Shown in pieces: positions 45,714 through 56,001 of a stretch of 64,000 nucleotides of DNA. Origin of the DNA: Xanthomonas bromi (GTDB taxonomy: Bacteria; Pseudomonadota; Gammaproteobacteria; Xanthomonadales; Xanthomonadaceae); assembly GCF_900092025.1 (NCBI RefSeq), contig NZ_FLTX01000027.1, positions 62,001 to 126,000 of the forward strand, read 5' to 3'. A program made the translations under genes and the position numbers. A model generated the notes under the pieces. It worked only from the letters and a program-made list of their open reading frames with translations. It was not told the origin of the DNA and did no database searches. Numbering within the stretch: position 1 is the stretch's first letter; each line of letters starts with the position of its first letter.

Positions 45714-46507
45714 CGCCCGCGTGCGGGAGCTGCGCAAGCCGGGGTTGGCAGTTCACGCGACGATTGCGCAGCCGCGCAACGCGCGTGCCGGTCGTGCGAC
45801 ACGGCCCGCGGCGAGGTCTGCGACCTGTGACTGGCGACCGGAACGACGGCATCGACGACGCGCAAGCTGCGTGGCGCGCGCCCACTGCGCGCATTCGATG
45901 GCAGTGCACAACGCGCAGCTCTTGGCATGATGCCGCGCATGGCTCCCCCTGCATCAGCTGCCTCGCCGCTGCGGCACCACGTCGGCAGGTGTGACCCGCT
46001 GCTCCCGGGCAACCGCGCTGATCAGTGCTTGCGTCGATCAACGCCCGCCGCGCAGCAGGCGCTTGTGCAGGCTGCGGCGCTGCGCATCGCTCAACAGCGG
46101 CCCATGCGTACGCAGCAGGCCAAGGATCTGCAGATGCGCCTGTGCGGTGCGCCGGTCCAGCTCTGCGGCGGCAGCGTTTTCTAGCCGCTTCCATTCGGCG
46201 GGACTGGTCGGCGTGGGGACGCTGGAACGTTTTGCGGGCATGGCATGACAACGGTGCAGGAGACCGAACACATGATACGGCCGGCACGTGAGTGGTCTAT
46301 CAGTGCCGACGCAATGCCCGCGCAGGGCCAGCTGCAACCGCAGGCGCGCTTTTCCAGCGGACGCGACCTCACAGGCTGCGCCGCATGCCTTGCCGCCGAC
46401 ACCACCCGCACTCTTGTACGATCGGTGCCATCGCGGCTGGGCCGCATTGCATCGTCGACGGGTTTCCGCATGTCTTCGCTGACCGAGTTGAGCACGCTAT
46501 TGCGGCG
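45714..46507. other. Sparse region with one possible small gene
   Basis: About 800 bp between the scar and the decayed RND gene. The only plausible gene is the small minus-strand frame at 46038-46241. A hairpin (CATGCCC/GGGCATG, 46509-46529) marks the right edge, where RND homology ends. Confidence 0.5.
46038..46241 (-). CDS. Small basic hypothetical protein
   Basis: 67 residues from an ATG at 46241. The composition looks protein-like: two amphipathic helices (SPAEWKRLENAAAAELDRRT and SDAQRRSLHKRLLRGGR) and a hydrophobic segment between (HLQILGLLRTHG). No clear Shine-Dalgarno sequence is seen and I know no family. It lies in a degraded region, so it could be a remnant. Confidence 0.4.
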   Translation of the reverse strand: MPAKRSSVPTPTSPAEWKRLENAAAAELDRRTAQAHLQILGLLRTHGPLLSDAQRRSLHKRLLRGGR

Positions 46508-48518
46508 TCATGCCCCCGGGGAGGGCATGCATGCCACGCAGATTGCGAACACCCGGGCATCGCGGATGCCGGCGAAAAACGTGCTTGCCTTGGCCGCCAC
46601 CTCGGTGACGCTCTGGCCCTTGCCGGTACGCTCGTCCCACGGGCGCAACGTGACGAATGCCATGCCGGTATTCTGGCCGCTACCGGCAAAACTGAAGCCG
46701 GTGACGGCAAAGATGCCGGCCACAGACGCCTTCTGATCGACCAGGAAGTGATGCTCCACCTGTTTGAGCACATCGCTGGTCCGTGCATCGGTGGCACCGG
46801 GCGGCAACTGCACCAGCATGAACAAGGTGCCCTGGTCTTCGTCCGGCAGGAAGCCCACCGGCAACTTCATGAAACCCACAACTACCAGCGCCAGCAGCAC
46901 AGCATAGGCGAGCATGTAGCGCCAGCCCTTGCCCAGCATGTGCCGAACCACGCCCTGGTAGCCGGTATTGCCGCGATCGAACAGGCGGTTGAACCAACCG
47001 AAGAACCCGGTGGTCGCCAGATCGTGGCCCTGGTGCACCGGCTTGAGCAAGGTGGCGCACAAGGCCGAGGTGAGGATCATCGCCACCAGCACCGATAAGG
47101 TCATCGCAGAGACGATCGTGATCGAGAACTGTCGGTAGATCACACCGGTGGAACCGCTGAAGAACGCCATCGGCACGAACACCGCCGCAAGCACCAGCGC
47201 CACGCCGACCAGCGCACCGGAGATCTGGTCCATCGATGTACGCGTGGCGTCCTTGGGCGACAACTGCTCCTCGCCCATCACGCGTTCGACGTTTTCCACC
47301 ACCACGATCGCATCGTCCACCAGCAGGCCGATCGCCAGCACCATCGCGAACATGGTCAAGGTATTGATGGTGAAACCAAACGCCGCAAGCACGCCGAAGG
47401 TGCCCGGCAACACCACCGGCACCGCAATGGTCGGGATCAAGGTGGCGCGGAAGTTCTGCAGGAACAGGTACATCACCAAGAACACCAGCACTACCGCTTC
47501 CACCAGCGTGTGCGCCACCTGCTCGATGGAGATGCGCACGAACGGCGTGGTGTCGTACGGCTTTTGCACCTTCATGCCGGGCGGGAAAACTTTTCCTGTT
47601 CGTCCAGACTTTTATCGATCGCGCGTACCGTATCCAGCGCATTCGCACCGGTGGCCAGCTTGATCGCCAGACCGGCCGCCGGCTTGCCGTGGTAGCGGCC
47701 CACCGTGTTGTAGCTTTCGCTGCCCAGTTCGATCCGCGCCACATCGCCCAGCCGCACCTGCGAGCCATCGGCCTGCGTGCGCAGCAGGATATTTTCGAAT
47801 TCCTGTGCGGTCTTCAGCCGTGTCTGCGCGGTGATGGTGGCGTTGAGCTGCTGGTTGGCCACCGCCGGCAAGGCACCCAGCTGGCCGGCGGAAACTGGAT
47901 CGCGGTGCGCACGTCCACCGGGGTGAGCCCGAAATTGCTCAGCTTGTTGGGGTCCATCCACACCCGCATCGCGTACTGCGAACCGAACAAGGTGGTGTCG
48001 CCCACGCCTTCGACGCGCCTGATGGTTTCCTGCACGTTGGCAGCCACGTAATCGGACAGGTCCGAATCGCTCATGCTGCCGTCTTCGGAGGTAAAGGCCA
48101 GCACGTTGAGGGAGTTGGTGGCCGATTTGGTCACCGTGACGCCCTGCTGCTGCACTTCCTGCGGCAACAACGGCGTGGCCAGCGACAACTTGTTCTGCAC
48201 CTGCACCTGCGCGGTGTCCGGGTCGGTGCCGTTTTCGAACGTCAGGGTAATGGTCACCGCACCGCTGGATTCGCTGGTGGAGGCCATGTAGCTGAGGTGA
48301 TCCAGCCCCTTCATCTTCTGCTCGATGACCTGGGTGACGGTGTCTTCCAGCGTCTGCGCCGAGGCGCCCGGGTAGTTGGCAGTGATGGCGACAGCCGGCG
48401 GTGCGATGCTGGGATATTGCGCAATCGGCAAGGTGGCGACGGACAGGATGCCGGCCAGCATCACGATGATGGCCAACACCCAGGCGAAGATCGGACGATC
48501 GATAAAGAAACGTGCCAT
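46508..48518 (-). pseudogene. acrB-like RND efflux pump, frameshifted and truncated
   Basis: The intact start ([19 protein letters not shown], 48518) and many blocks of AcrB/MexB are present: [51 protein letters not shown], and the DD-containing helix [17 protein letters not shown]. Two frame breaks exist: near 47905, where about 16 bp look deleted after ATCCAG, and at 47586-47590, where a T is lost from a T-run (KFSRPA instead of KFFPPG). Homology ends at about 46540, roughly 390 residues short of the usual 1,040-1,050. The adaptor and repressor genes beside it are intact. Confidence 0.88.
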
Positions 48519-48534
48519 GACGTGTGATCCCGCC

Positions 48535-49746
48535 TCAGTTGGCCGCACGCGGTGCGGTCGGGGCGGAAGGACCGGCAGCATTGCCGGCGGCGGGCGTGGC
48601 CTTGGGCTGCCACGGCACGGTCTTCACCACGAGGCCATCGCGCGCGCGCGACGCGCCTTCGACCACCAACTGCTCGCCGGGCTTCAGCCCGCTGCGCACC
48701 AGCCACTGGTTGCCCACCGCGCGGTCGGTTTCCAGCACGCGCAGCTGCAACTTGTGATCGGCACCGACGACATACGCGGTGGGCTTGCCGGCGCCGTTAC
48801 GCGACACCGCCTGTTGCGGCACCAGCACGCCCTGTTCCTTGACGCCTTCCTGCAGCACCGCGCGCACGTAGATGCCCGGCAACAGCTCGGCATTCGGGTT
48901 GGGGACGACGGCGCGCAGGGTGATCGAGCCGGTGTTCTGGTCGACGGTCACGTCGGAGAACGCCAGCTGCCCTTGCAGCGGATAGGCACTGCCATCCTCC
49001 AGCAGCAGCGACACTTTTGCCGCGCCGTCGCCGGCCTGTTCCAGATCGCCGCGTGCCATCGCCTGCCGCAAGCGCAGCACCGCACTGCTGGGCTGGGTGA
49101 CGTCGATGTAGATCGGGTCCAACTGCTGGATGGTGGTCAGCGCGTTGGCCTGGTTGGCGGTCACCAACGCGCCCGGGGTCACGCTGGAACGGCCGATGCG
49201 GCCGGAAATCGGTGCATCCAGCCGGGCGAATGCCAGGTTGATGCGCGCGGTCTCCACGCTGGCCTTGCCGGCCGCCACGTCGGCCTTGGCCTTGCCTAGC
49301 GCGGCATCGGTGTCGTCGCCTTCCTGCTGGCTGATCGCCTTGATCTGCGCCAACTCGGTGTAGCGCTCGGCCTTGAGCTGCGCGGTGCGCAGCATCGCCT
49401 GGGCCTTGGCCAGGGTGGCCTGTGCGCTGGCATAGCTGGCGCGGTATTGGGCCGGATCGATCTGGTACAGGGTCTGGCCGGCCTCGACCTCGCCACCTTC
49501 GGTGAACTGGCGCGATTGAATCAGGCCACCCACTTGCGGGTGAATTTCGGCGATCAGGTACGGAACCGTTCGCCCCGGCAATTCAGTGGTCAGCGTCATC
49601 GATTGCTGCTTGACGGTCAGCACGCCCATTTCCGGGATGCCTTCCTGCGATGGTGGGCCTCCCAGCGGGCTGCCGCAGGCGCTGAGCAGCGCGGTGGCGG
49701 CAATGGCGACAACAAGCAACGACAGGCGAAACGAGCATGAGGACAC
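48535..49746 (-). CDS. RND efflux periplasmic adaptor (AcrA/MexA type)
   Basis: 403 residues from a GTG at 49746; GGAG is about 10 bases upstream. A lipoprotein signal peptide ends LLSACGS (Cys24). Membrane-fusion-protein parts follow: the beta-barrel-like region (about 40-65), a coiled hairpin (about 100-170, [22 protein letters not shown]), the lipoyl-type [22 protein letters not shown] and the membrane-proximal domain (about 290-380). It would bridge an RND pump to an outer-membrane channel. It is 16 bases before the pump gene, which is broken, so it may have no partner here. Confidence 0.9.
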   Translation of the reverse strand: MSSCSFRLSLLVVAIAATALLSACGSPLGGPPSQEGIPEMGVLTVKQQSMTLTTELPGRTVPYLIAEIHPQVGGLIQSRQFTEGGEVEAGQTLYQIDPAQYRASYASAQATLAKAQAMLRTAQLKAERYTELAQIKAISQQEGDDTDAALGKAKADVAAGKASVETARINLAFARLDAPISGRIGRSSVTPGALVTANQANALTTIQQLDPIYIDVTQPSSAVLRLRQAMARGDLEQAGDGAAKVSLLLEDGSAYPLQGQLAFSDVTVDQNTGSITLRAVVPNPNAELLPGIYVRAVLQEGVKEQGVLVPQQAVSRNGAGKPTAYVVGADHKLQLRVLETDRAVGNQWLVRSGLKPGEQLVVEGASRARDGLVVKTVPWQPKATPAAGNAAGPSAPTAPRAAN

Positions 49747-49878
49747 ACGGGTAAATCTCCGACGGGAGGGAATGACGGTTAAATCTAAACGGTACGGTTC
49801 GGTATCTCAATAAGCTCAACCGTGGCCGTCAAGCATTTCTGCCCAGTCGGTATACTTATGAATCGGTGGGAAAACCTG

Positions 49879-50499
49879 ATGCGGGTCAGAACCGAAGAAA
49901 AGCGCGAGGCCATCGTCCAGGCGGCCAGCGAGGTGTTCCTGGAACTGGGCTTCGAAGGCGCCTCGATGTCGCAGATCGCCGCCCGCGTGGGCGGCTCCAA
50001 ACGCACGCTGTACGGCTACTTCCCGTCCAAGGAAGAGCTGTTTGTGGCCTTCGCCAAAGATATGTCGGACCGCTATTTCGACCCGTTGCTGCATGCGCTT
50101 TCGCAGCGCAGCGGCCTCGTCGATGAGGCATTGCAGCGCTTCGGCGAGGACGTGCTCACGTTCTTGTGCGCCCCGGCCAACATCACCAGCTGGCAGACCA
50201 TCATCGGGGTCTCAGGCAGATCACCCGTCGGCGCGCTGTTCTTCAGCGCCGGCCAACAGGAAGGCATGCAGCGCTTCGCCGAATACCTGCAGGCACAGGT
50301 GGACTGCGGCCTGCTCCACTGCGACGACACGCTACTTGCCGCCGACCAGTTCGCCGCCTTGCTGGAAGCCGAAACGCTGATGCCCTGCCTGTTCGGCGCA
50401 CTCAAAGACCCCACGCCCGCGTACCTGCGCGATGCGACGCGACGTGCGGTGGAGATGTTTATGGCGGCGTATGGCGACAAGGCAGGGACAGCGGCGTAA
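49879..50499 (+). CDS. TetR-family repressor, divergent from the efflux operon
   Basis: About 206 residues from the ATG at 49879; earlier in-frame ATGs at 49858 and 49822 cannot be excluded. The helix-turn-helix is at about 18-48 (GFEGASMSQIAARVGGSKRTLYGYFPSKEEL), split here, and the C-terminal ligand-binding part contains an AcrR-like helix bundle (FSAGQQEGMQRFAEYL). It diverges from the adaptor gene, as acrR does. It probably represses the pump operon and its own promoter. The gene is intact although the pump gene is not. Confidence 0.85.
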   Translation: MRVRTEEKREAIVQAASEVFLELGFEGASMSQIAARVGGSKRTLYGYFPSKEELFVAFAKDMSDRYFDPLLHALSQRSGLVDEALQRFGEDVLTFLCAPANITSWQTIIGVSGRSPVGALFFSAGQQEGMQRFAEYLQAQVDCGLLHCDDTLLAADQFAALLEAETLMPCLFGALKDPTPAYLRDATRRAVEMFMAAYGDKAGTAA

Positions 50500-50811
50500 T
50501 GCACGGTGCCGCGTTGCTGCAGAGCAGTGCGTACCTGCGATAGGCAGTGCGCAGCATGCGGGCGCTGAGCATGCAGTCCGCTCAGCCGTCCAAGGCGGCG
50601 TCGCCGCACCGCTGGCGCGACTGCAACCGCATTGCGAAATCACGCAGCGCTGCTGCGCTCTGCAGGCAGCGTAGGGACACATGCCGGGCGGCGATGCGAT
50701 CACGCTGCGACAACGCGACGGCACGGTGCAACCGCACACGTACTGCGCACCCGGGCAGTGCGCCGCGAGCGCAGAGAGCAGGCCGCGCTCTGCGCACGGC
50801 CGCGCGGCGGG
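50500..50811. other. 312-bp gene-free region
   Basis: Between tetR and zur, which are convergent here. No coding frame with family similarity and no canonical terminator with a T-run was seen. Confidence 0.4.
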
Positions 50812-51318
50812 TTACTCCACCACCGCGCACTTCGCGCACAAGCCATGCACTTCCAGCGTCTGCGCCTGCGGCTGGAAACCGAGTGCCTTGGCGCGGGCTT
50901 CGAGTTGCGACACGACGTCGCGATCTTCCAGCTCCACCGCGCTGTGGCAGCGGTCGCAGATCAGGAACGGCACCGAGTGCTGGGCGCTATTGGGGTGGTG
51001 GCAGGCCACGAACGCATTGACCGATTCGAGCTTGTGCACGAACCCGTTGGCCATCAGGAAATCCAGGGCGCGGTACACCGTGGGCGGGGCGTCGGCGCCC
51101 ACGCCCTTGCCTTCGCGCACCCAGTCCAGCAGTTCGTAGGCCTTGACCGGCTTACCGGCGTCGGCGATCAGCCGCAGCACGTTGGCGCGGATCGGTGTCA
51201 GGCGCAGGCCACGTTCGCTGCAGGCACGCTCCACCGCGCGCACGAAACCGTTGGCGTCGTCGACGTGGTGATGCGGTGCGGTGCAGGCGTGGTCTGGTGC
51301 GTGGGTGTGCTTGGTCAT
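50812..51318 (-). CDS. Zinc uptake regulator Zur (Fur family)
   Basis: 168 residues from the ATG at 51318. A His/Cys-bearing N-terminus (HTHAPDHACTAPHHH) precedes the winged helix (about 45-95, ANVLRLIADAGKPVKAYELLDWV, PTVYRALDFLMANGFVHKLE). The dimerisation domain has the structural zinc site CDRCH and LCAKC plus His-rich HHPNSAQHS, typical of Zur rather than Fur. With zinc bound it represses zinc-import genes. A Zur-box-like site lies at 36065-36087 in this window, between merC-like and znuD-like genes. Confidence 0.88.
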   Translation of the reverse strand: MTKHTHAPDHACTAPHHHVDDANGFVRAVERACSERGLRLTPIRANVLRLIADAGKPVKAYELLDWVREGKGVGADAPPTVYRALDFLMANGFVHKLESVNAFVACHHPNSAQHSVPFLICDRCHSAVELEDRDVVSQLEARAKALGFQPQAQTLEVHGLCAKCAVVE

Positions 51319-51331
51319 ACAGGCTCCGGCG

Positions 51332-52735
51332 TCAGGCCGCTCCAATCTTGATGAGTGCCGCATCGATGCGTTTCAAGGCACCCTCGCGTCCGGCCAGGTA
51401 CACCGTTTGCGAAATGTCCGGGCTGACCTGCGTCCCGGTGATGGCCACACGCAGTGGCTGGGCAACCTTGCCCATGCCCAGCTCCAGCGCGGCGGCGGCA
51501 TCGTGCAACGCGGCAGACACGCTCTCCACGCTCCATTCGTTCAGCGCAGCGAGCATCTCGCGCGCCTTGCCCAGCGGCACTTCCGCACCCAATTTCAGGT
51601 GCTTGATCACCGCTGCTTCGTCGTAGGTTTCCAGCGGCTGGTACCAGACCACGGCCTTTTCGGCCATTTCCTTCAGGGTGTGCACGCGCTCGCGCAGTGC
51701 CACCACCACATCGGCAGCGGCCGGGCCGGCGGCCAGATCCACGCCGAGTTTGGCGAGCTGGTATTCCAGCTGCGGGGCGATGCTGGCCGGGTCGTCGGTC
51801 TTGAGATAATGCTGGTTGACCCAGCCGAGCTTGGCCATGTCCAGGCGTGCGGCCTTGGAATTGACGTCCTTGACGTCGAACAGGTCCAGCAATTCCTGCG
51901 GCGTGAACAGCTCCTGGTCGCCATGCGACCAGCCCAGACGCGCCAGATAATTGATCAGCGCGTGCGGCAGGTAGCCGGCATCCCTGTACTGCATGACGTC
52001 GGCCGCGCCGGTGCGTTTGGACAGTTTGGCGCCCTGCTCGTCCAGAATCATCGGCATGTGCGCGAACTTGGGCACCGGTGCGCCGAGCGCCTCATAGATA
52101 TTGATCTGGCGCGGGGTGTTGTTGATGTGGTCGTCGCCACGGATCACCTCGGTGATGCCCATGTCCCAATCGTCCACCACCACCGCAAAGTTGTAGGTGG
52201 GGAAGCCGTCCGGGCGGAAGATCACCATGTCGTCGAGCTCGCTGTTGGCGATCTCGATGCGGCCCTTGATCAGGTCGTCGAACACCACCGTGCCGCCGAT
52301 GGGATTCTTGAAGCGGATGACGCGGTTGGGATCGTCGCGATACGGCAGATTCTGCTCGCGGGCAGCGCCGTTGTAGCGCGGCTTTTCCTGCTTGGCCATG
52401 GCCGCTTCGCGCATGGCGTCGAGTTCTTCGCGGGTTTCGTAGGCGTAATAGGCCTTGCCCTGCGCGAGCAACTGCTCGGCAACCTCTTGATAGCGGGCAA
52501 CGCGCTGGGTCTGGTAGATCGGACCTTCGTCGTAACCCAGGCCAAGCCATTCCATCGCTTCCAGGATGGCGTCGATGGCCGCCTGGGTGCTGCGCTCGCG
52601 GTCGGTGTCTTCGATGCGCAGCACGAACTGCCCGCCGCGGTGACGTGCCTCCAGCCAGCAATACAGGGCGGTGCGCGCGCCGCCGATGTGCAGGTAACCG
52701 GTGGGGCTGGGGGCAAAACGGGTGCGGCAGGCCAT
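51332..52735 (-). CDS. Glutamyl-tRNA synthetase
   Basis: 467 residues. Class I synthetase signatures are the HIGH-type [19 protein letters not shown] near the start and the KMSKS-type [11 protein letters not shown]. The N-terminal catalytic domain (about 1-320) and the helical anticodon-binding part (330-467) are both present and full length. It charges tRNA-Glu with glutamate. The adjacent zur gene starts 14 bases after its stop, on the same strand, so the two could be transcribed together. Confidence 0.95.
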   Translation of the reverse strand: MACRTRFAPSPTGYLHIGGARTALYCWLEARHRGGQFVLRIEDTDRERSTQAAIDAILEAMEWLGLGYDEGPIYQTQRVARYQEVAEQLLAQGKAYYAYETREELDAMREAAMAKQEKPRYNGAAREQNLPYRDDPNRVIRFKNPIGGTVVFDDLIKGRIEIANSELDDMVIFRPDGFPTYNFAVVVDDWDMGITEVIRGDDHINNTPRQINIYEALGAPVPKFAHMPMILDEQGAKLSKRTGAADVMQYRDAGYLPHALINYLARLGWSHGDQELFTPQELLDLFDVKDVNSKAARLDMAKLGWVNQHYLKTDDPASIAPQLEYQLAKLGVDLAAGPAAADVVVALRERVHTLKEMAEKAVVWYQPLETYDEAAVIKHLKLGAEVPLGKAREMLAALNEWSVESVSAALHDAAAALELGMGKVAQPLRVAITGTQVSPDISQTVYLAGREGALKRIDAALIKIGAA

Positions 52736-52803
52736 GGAGCGCTCGGCAGAACGGGAGTCCCCTGATTTTACCTTGCGCAGCGTGGCCCTGCCCGGCCGGT
52801 GGC

Positions 52804-53895
52804 TCAGCGGTTGCGCAACAGGTCGCCGTACACCACGCAATCGCCGCCGCTGCGGGCCGTGCCCGGGGCGTCGTACAGCACCAGCCAGGTGGGAATCTGG
52901 CCGGCCAGCGGCTTGGGCAGGTTGCAGATGGCCTCGGCGCGGTCGCTGTCCTTGCCGTGCGGCAGCACCGCCGATTCCAGCAGGTCGTGCTGAAAGCGCA
53001 CTGGCGCGCGGTTGGTGGCCAGCACGGTGCGCGCATCCGGCCATTTGAACAGGCGGATCTCGCCGTTCAGCACCATTGTCGGTCCGGCCAGCAGGTACAG
53101 ATCGTCGCCGGAATAATGCAGATCGCGAATGCCCAGCCCGCCCAGTTGCAGGAAGTGTTTACGCAACAGCGTGCCGTCTTCGTCCAGCGGCGCCAGGCGC
53201 AGATGGTCGCCATGCGCTTCCACCTGGATTTCCAGCATCGCCGACCAACCGCGCAGCACCGGCCCGCGCAGGCCCAGCAGCAAACGATGACCATCGACCA
53301 CGATGCCTTCGATATCGAAGCCGTTGTCCTTGCCGGGAATCTTCAGGAAAGGGCCGAAATGCGGGTCGTCGGCCAGCAGATCGGTGAGCTGGTTGTGTTT
53401 GGCATCGCCCTTGAGACGCAACGCGCGGCGGCCGTCGGCGGCTTCGCGTACCAGCTGCGGGGTGCCGTCTTGTGCATGTTCGATCGGCAGGCAGGCCAAC
53501 AGACGGCGGTTGCCGTCAAGCTTCAACTTGGTCAGGCGTTTGGCGTTTTCGGCATCGTCGCGGCCAGGCTTGGCGTTCTTGCGCTTGCTGCCGTGCGAGC
53601 CGATCACCCAGAGAAATCCGTCCGACAGGCCCAGGCCTTCCAGGTCCGCCTCCTCGCCGTCTTCGCCCGGCAGATCCAGCAGGTCCGCCAACGGAAAGCT
53701 CTGCCCTGCGCCGAAGCGCAACGTCTCGTGCTGGACCGGATCGAGCTTGCGCAGCCGGTCCACCGCGCAGGCTTCGTCGCCGGCCACCCACAACCAGTCA
53801 TCGGTGAACGCGGCACCGGACAGATTGCTATGCACCAGCGCACCGGGCGCGAATTCGAGCCGGACGCTATGCGGAATCAGGGTTTTCTTGGCCAT
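52804..53895 (-). CDS. DUF3616 domain protein
   Basis: 363 residues, beta-propeller-like in composition. Landmarks are [44 protein letters not shown] and [21 protein letters not shown], all repeated WD-like strands typical of DUF3616. There is no signal peptide and no catalytic motif. The function is unknown. It lies 20 bases downstream of the nitrilase gene on the same strand, so the two are probably co-transcribed. Confidence 0.8.
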   Translation of the reverse strand: MAKKTLIPHSVRLEFAPGALVHSNLSGAAFTDDWLWVAGDEACAVDRLRKLDPVQHETLRFGAGQSFPLADLLDLPGEDGEEADLEGLGLSDGFLWVIGSHGSKRKNAKPGRDDAENAKRLTKLKLDGNRRLLACLPIEHAQDGTPQLVREAADGRRALRLKGDAKHNQLTDLLADDPHFGPFLKIPGKDNGFDIEGIVVDGHRLLLGLRGPVLRGWSAMLEIQVEAHGDHLRLAPLDEDGTLLRKHFLQLGGLGIRDLHYSGDDLYLLAGPTMVLNGEIRLFKWPDARTVLATNRAPVRFQHDLLESAVLPHGKDSDRAEAICNLPKPLAGQIPTWLVLYDAPGTARSGGDCVVYGDLLRNR

Positions 53896-53915
53896 GGGAA
53901 CCTGTGGGTGGTGGA

Positions 53916-54800
53916 TCAACCGAACGCGGTCAGCTTGGCACGCGCCACACCGGCCGCCAACTGCCCTGGCCAATCGCGGTCGTTGGCCACCTGCGCTTGC
54001 GCGCGGCTGGCCTCGAACGCAGCGAAGTCCAACTCCGCCAGTGCCCACACCGTCTCGCCCCGGGTCTGCGCCAGCACGCCATCGGCGGGAAAGCCGACAT
54101 CCATCGGTGCAAACACCGCGGCCTCGCCGGTGTTGATGTCCAACGCAGGGCTCCAGGGCGCTTCGCCCGCGGTCACCGATTGCGCGACAAACACGCGGTT
54201 TTCCAGCGCGCGCGCCAGGCAGCCGATGCGCACGCGCATGGCACCGGCCGCGGTGTCGGTGCAGCTGGGCACGATCAACAACCGCGCACCGGCCTCGTAT
54301 TGCGCACGTACCGGCAGCGGGAACTCGCTGTCGTAGCAGATTGCGATTGCCGCGCGGATGCCGTCCAGTTCGAACACCTTCAATGCATCGCCGGGCTCGA
54401 TCAGCCCGGTGGCTTTTTCGAAGCCGGTGAGCTGCAACTTGTCTTGCCAGCCATGCAGGCCCTCCGGGGTGAACCAGTCGCTGCGATTGCGGTAGCGGCC
54501 ATGGCCCAGATCCAGCAAAAAGCTGCCGGCGATCAGATGCAGCCGATGTTCCCGCGCCAACCCGGCAAATAGCTCCAGCCACGGCGTGCGCAGTGCCTGG
54601 ATAGCGGCCAGCGATTCGGGCAAGCCGGCCGAAATAAGCGTGCCGAAGGTTGCGCCCAGCTCCAGCGACAGATATTCGGGCAGCACCACCACCCGCGCAC
54701 CGGCAGCGGCGGCCTCGCCGACCAGGGCCGACTGACGCGCGGCAAACGCGGCGAAATCGGCGGGTTTGCCGATCGGGTATTTGGCGACGGCGATTTTCAT
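53916..54800 (-). CDS. Carbon-nitrogen hydrolase (nitrilase superfamily)
   Basis: 294 residues. The nitrilase triad is Glu42 (VVVLPEYLS), Lys121 (WQDKLQLTGFE) and Cys155 (AIAICYDSEFPLP). It hydrolyses a C-N bond in an amide or nitrile, but the substrate group is not evident; it resembles the amidase-like branch. It has no signal peptide and therefore acts in the cytoplasm. It is followed by the DUF3616 gene. Confidence 0.88.
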   Translation of the reverse strand: MKIAVAKYPIGKPADFAAFAARQSALVGEAAAAGARVVVLPEYLSLELGATFGTLISAGLPESLAAIQALRTPWLELFAGLAREHRLHLIAGSFLLDLGHGRYRNRSDWFTPEGLHGWQDKLQLTGFEKATGLIEPGDALKVFELDGIRAAIAICYDSEFPLPVRAQYEAGARLLIVPSCTDTAAGAMRVRIGCLARALENRVFVAQSVTAGEAPWSPALDINTGEAAVFAPMDVGFPADGVLAQTRGETVWALAELDFAAFEASRAQAQVANDRDWPGQLAAGVARAKLTAFG

Positions 54801-54841
54801 CTGGCGGCCTTTGGGTTGTTGGATCGAAGTGGCGCTGCAAT

Positions 54842-54908
54842 CAGAGCAGCCAGCGAAAGTAGCGTGCTGCTGCCTTGCGGACTGCCCGAGATGTTTTGTC
54901 AGCCGCGG
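54842..54908. repeat. Short inverted-repeat element (copy E)
   Basis: The left arm AGAGCAGCCAGCGAAAGTAG matches the right arm of copy B; the right arm on the minus strand reads GCGGCTGACAAAACATC. The element is about 66 bp, much shorter than copy B, consistent with a deletion derivative or different size class. Confidence 0.6.
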
Positions 54909-54926
54909 TCGGGCGGCCGCTGCCGC

Positions 54927-55538
54927 TCACTGCGGTAACGCACGTGTCCACGCACTCAAGCTGTGGTCGATCTCACCGTGTTGCAACTCGGCCCACTCCA
55001 GGTGCACGCGCATGCCCGGCTGCGGGGCGTAGCCACGTTTGCGCCAGAACACCTCATTGCCGCGGTAGTCCGCTGGCTGGCGTGGGTCGTCGGGGGCACG
55101 TTCCACCGAACAAAACGCCGTCAATGCAAAGCGGCCCAACGTGCGTGCATGCGCTTCGCGCCGGTCGAAAAATGCATGACCGATGCCCTGCCCACGATAC
55201 GCCGGCAGCAACACCGATTCGCCGAAATAAAACACGCTGGCCGGGTCGATGCCGGCGGCACGGAACGGTGCGTGGAAAGCAGCGCTGTCGTCGAGCAACG
55301 GCAACCCGGTGGATGCGCCGATCACCGCATCGCCATCGCGTGCCAGCACGAAGACGCTCTCTGGCGATGCCGCATAAGCGGCCAGATACTCGCGTTCGTA
55401 AGCGGCATCGCCTTCGTACAGATACGGCCAGGCCCGGAACACCGCGATGCGCAGCTGCGCCACCGCATCCAGATGCGGTAGCACCTGCGTGCCGCGCACC
55501 GTTTCCACAATCAAGGAGGAGCCAGTCATGCCGGCCAT
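54927..55538 (-). CDS. GNAT acetyltransferase
   Basis: About 203 residues; starts at 55538 or 55529 are both possible, and the GTQVLPHLDAVAQLRIAVF helix begins soon after either. The GNAT core has the acetyl-CoA loop LLPAYRGQGIGHAFFDRREAHA (about 123-144) after a strand FYFGESVLL. The N-terminal part resembles YitH/YncA-type members only loosely. The acceptor is unknown. It is the third gene of a possible unit with creD and the frameshifted hypothetical upstream. Confidence 0.82.
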   Translation of the reverse strand: MAGMTGSSLIVETVRGTQVLPHLDAVAQLRIAVFRAWPYLYEGDAAYEREYLAAYAASPESVFVLARDGDAVIGASTGLPLLDDSAAFHAPFRAAGIDPASVFYFGESVLLPAYRGQGIGHAFFDRREAHARTLGRFALTAFCSVERAPDDPRQPADYRGNEVFWRKRGYAPQPGMRVHLEWAELQHGEIDHSLSAWTRALPQ

Positions 55539-55572
55539 GGTAAGCCAGCAAGGTGCGACTGCACTGCCAGAC

Positions 55573-55994
55573 TCAACGCAGCCAACGACCATGGTTCGCC
55601 ATGCTGGCCTCGGGCTGTTGCCACAACAACCACACCGCTGTTTCTTCGGTCGCCAGCAATACCCCGAGCAGCCCATCAATGCTGCGTGCCCAGTCGCTGC
55701 CATCGCGCAGCCGTTGCCACGGTCCGTCGCTGCGCGTCCGTGCGTCGCCGGTGGGAGTGTATTGCTGCGGCGATGACTGCAAAAACGCGACCCGCCAATG
55801 CGCAACCGCTGCGCGGTGCCTGCGTGCATCTGCAGGCCCACCACGCCGCGGCGCCCGTCGCGATTCAGCGGCAAGGCCGATAGCGCCGAGCATCCCCAGG
55901 GTTGCGGCCGCGCTACGGGCAGCAGCGCCACCGTGTCGATACCGGCGGGCCGCAAACGCTGCGCCCACCGATGCAACTGCGCATGCGCCCTCAT
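55573..55994 (-). pseudogene. Hypothetical protein downstream of creD, frameshifted
   Basis: The start at 55994 lies 8 bases after the creD stop begins. The first half (MRAHAQLHRWAQRLRPAGID, ALLPVARPQPWG) and the second half (AHWRVAFLQSSPQQYTPTGD, ETAVWLLWQQPEASMANHGR) lie in different frames. The change falls near 55790-55815, where one base looks lost in a CAGCG-rich stretch. The combined product would be about 140 residues. I do not recognise a family. Confidence 0.55.
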
Positions 55995-56001
55995 GCCGGC
56001 C

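Noticed and set aside
49760-49800. Possible TetR operator (ACGGTACGGTTCGGTAT)
   Set aside because: It contains short direct GGT repeats but no convincing palindrome, so it is not listed as an operator, although the real one should lie in this gap.
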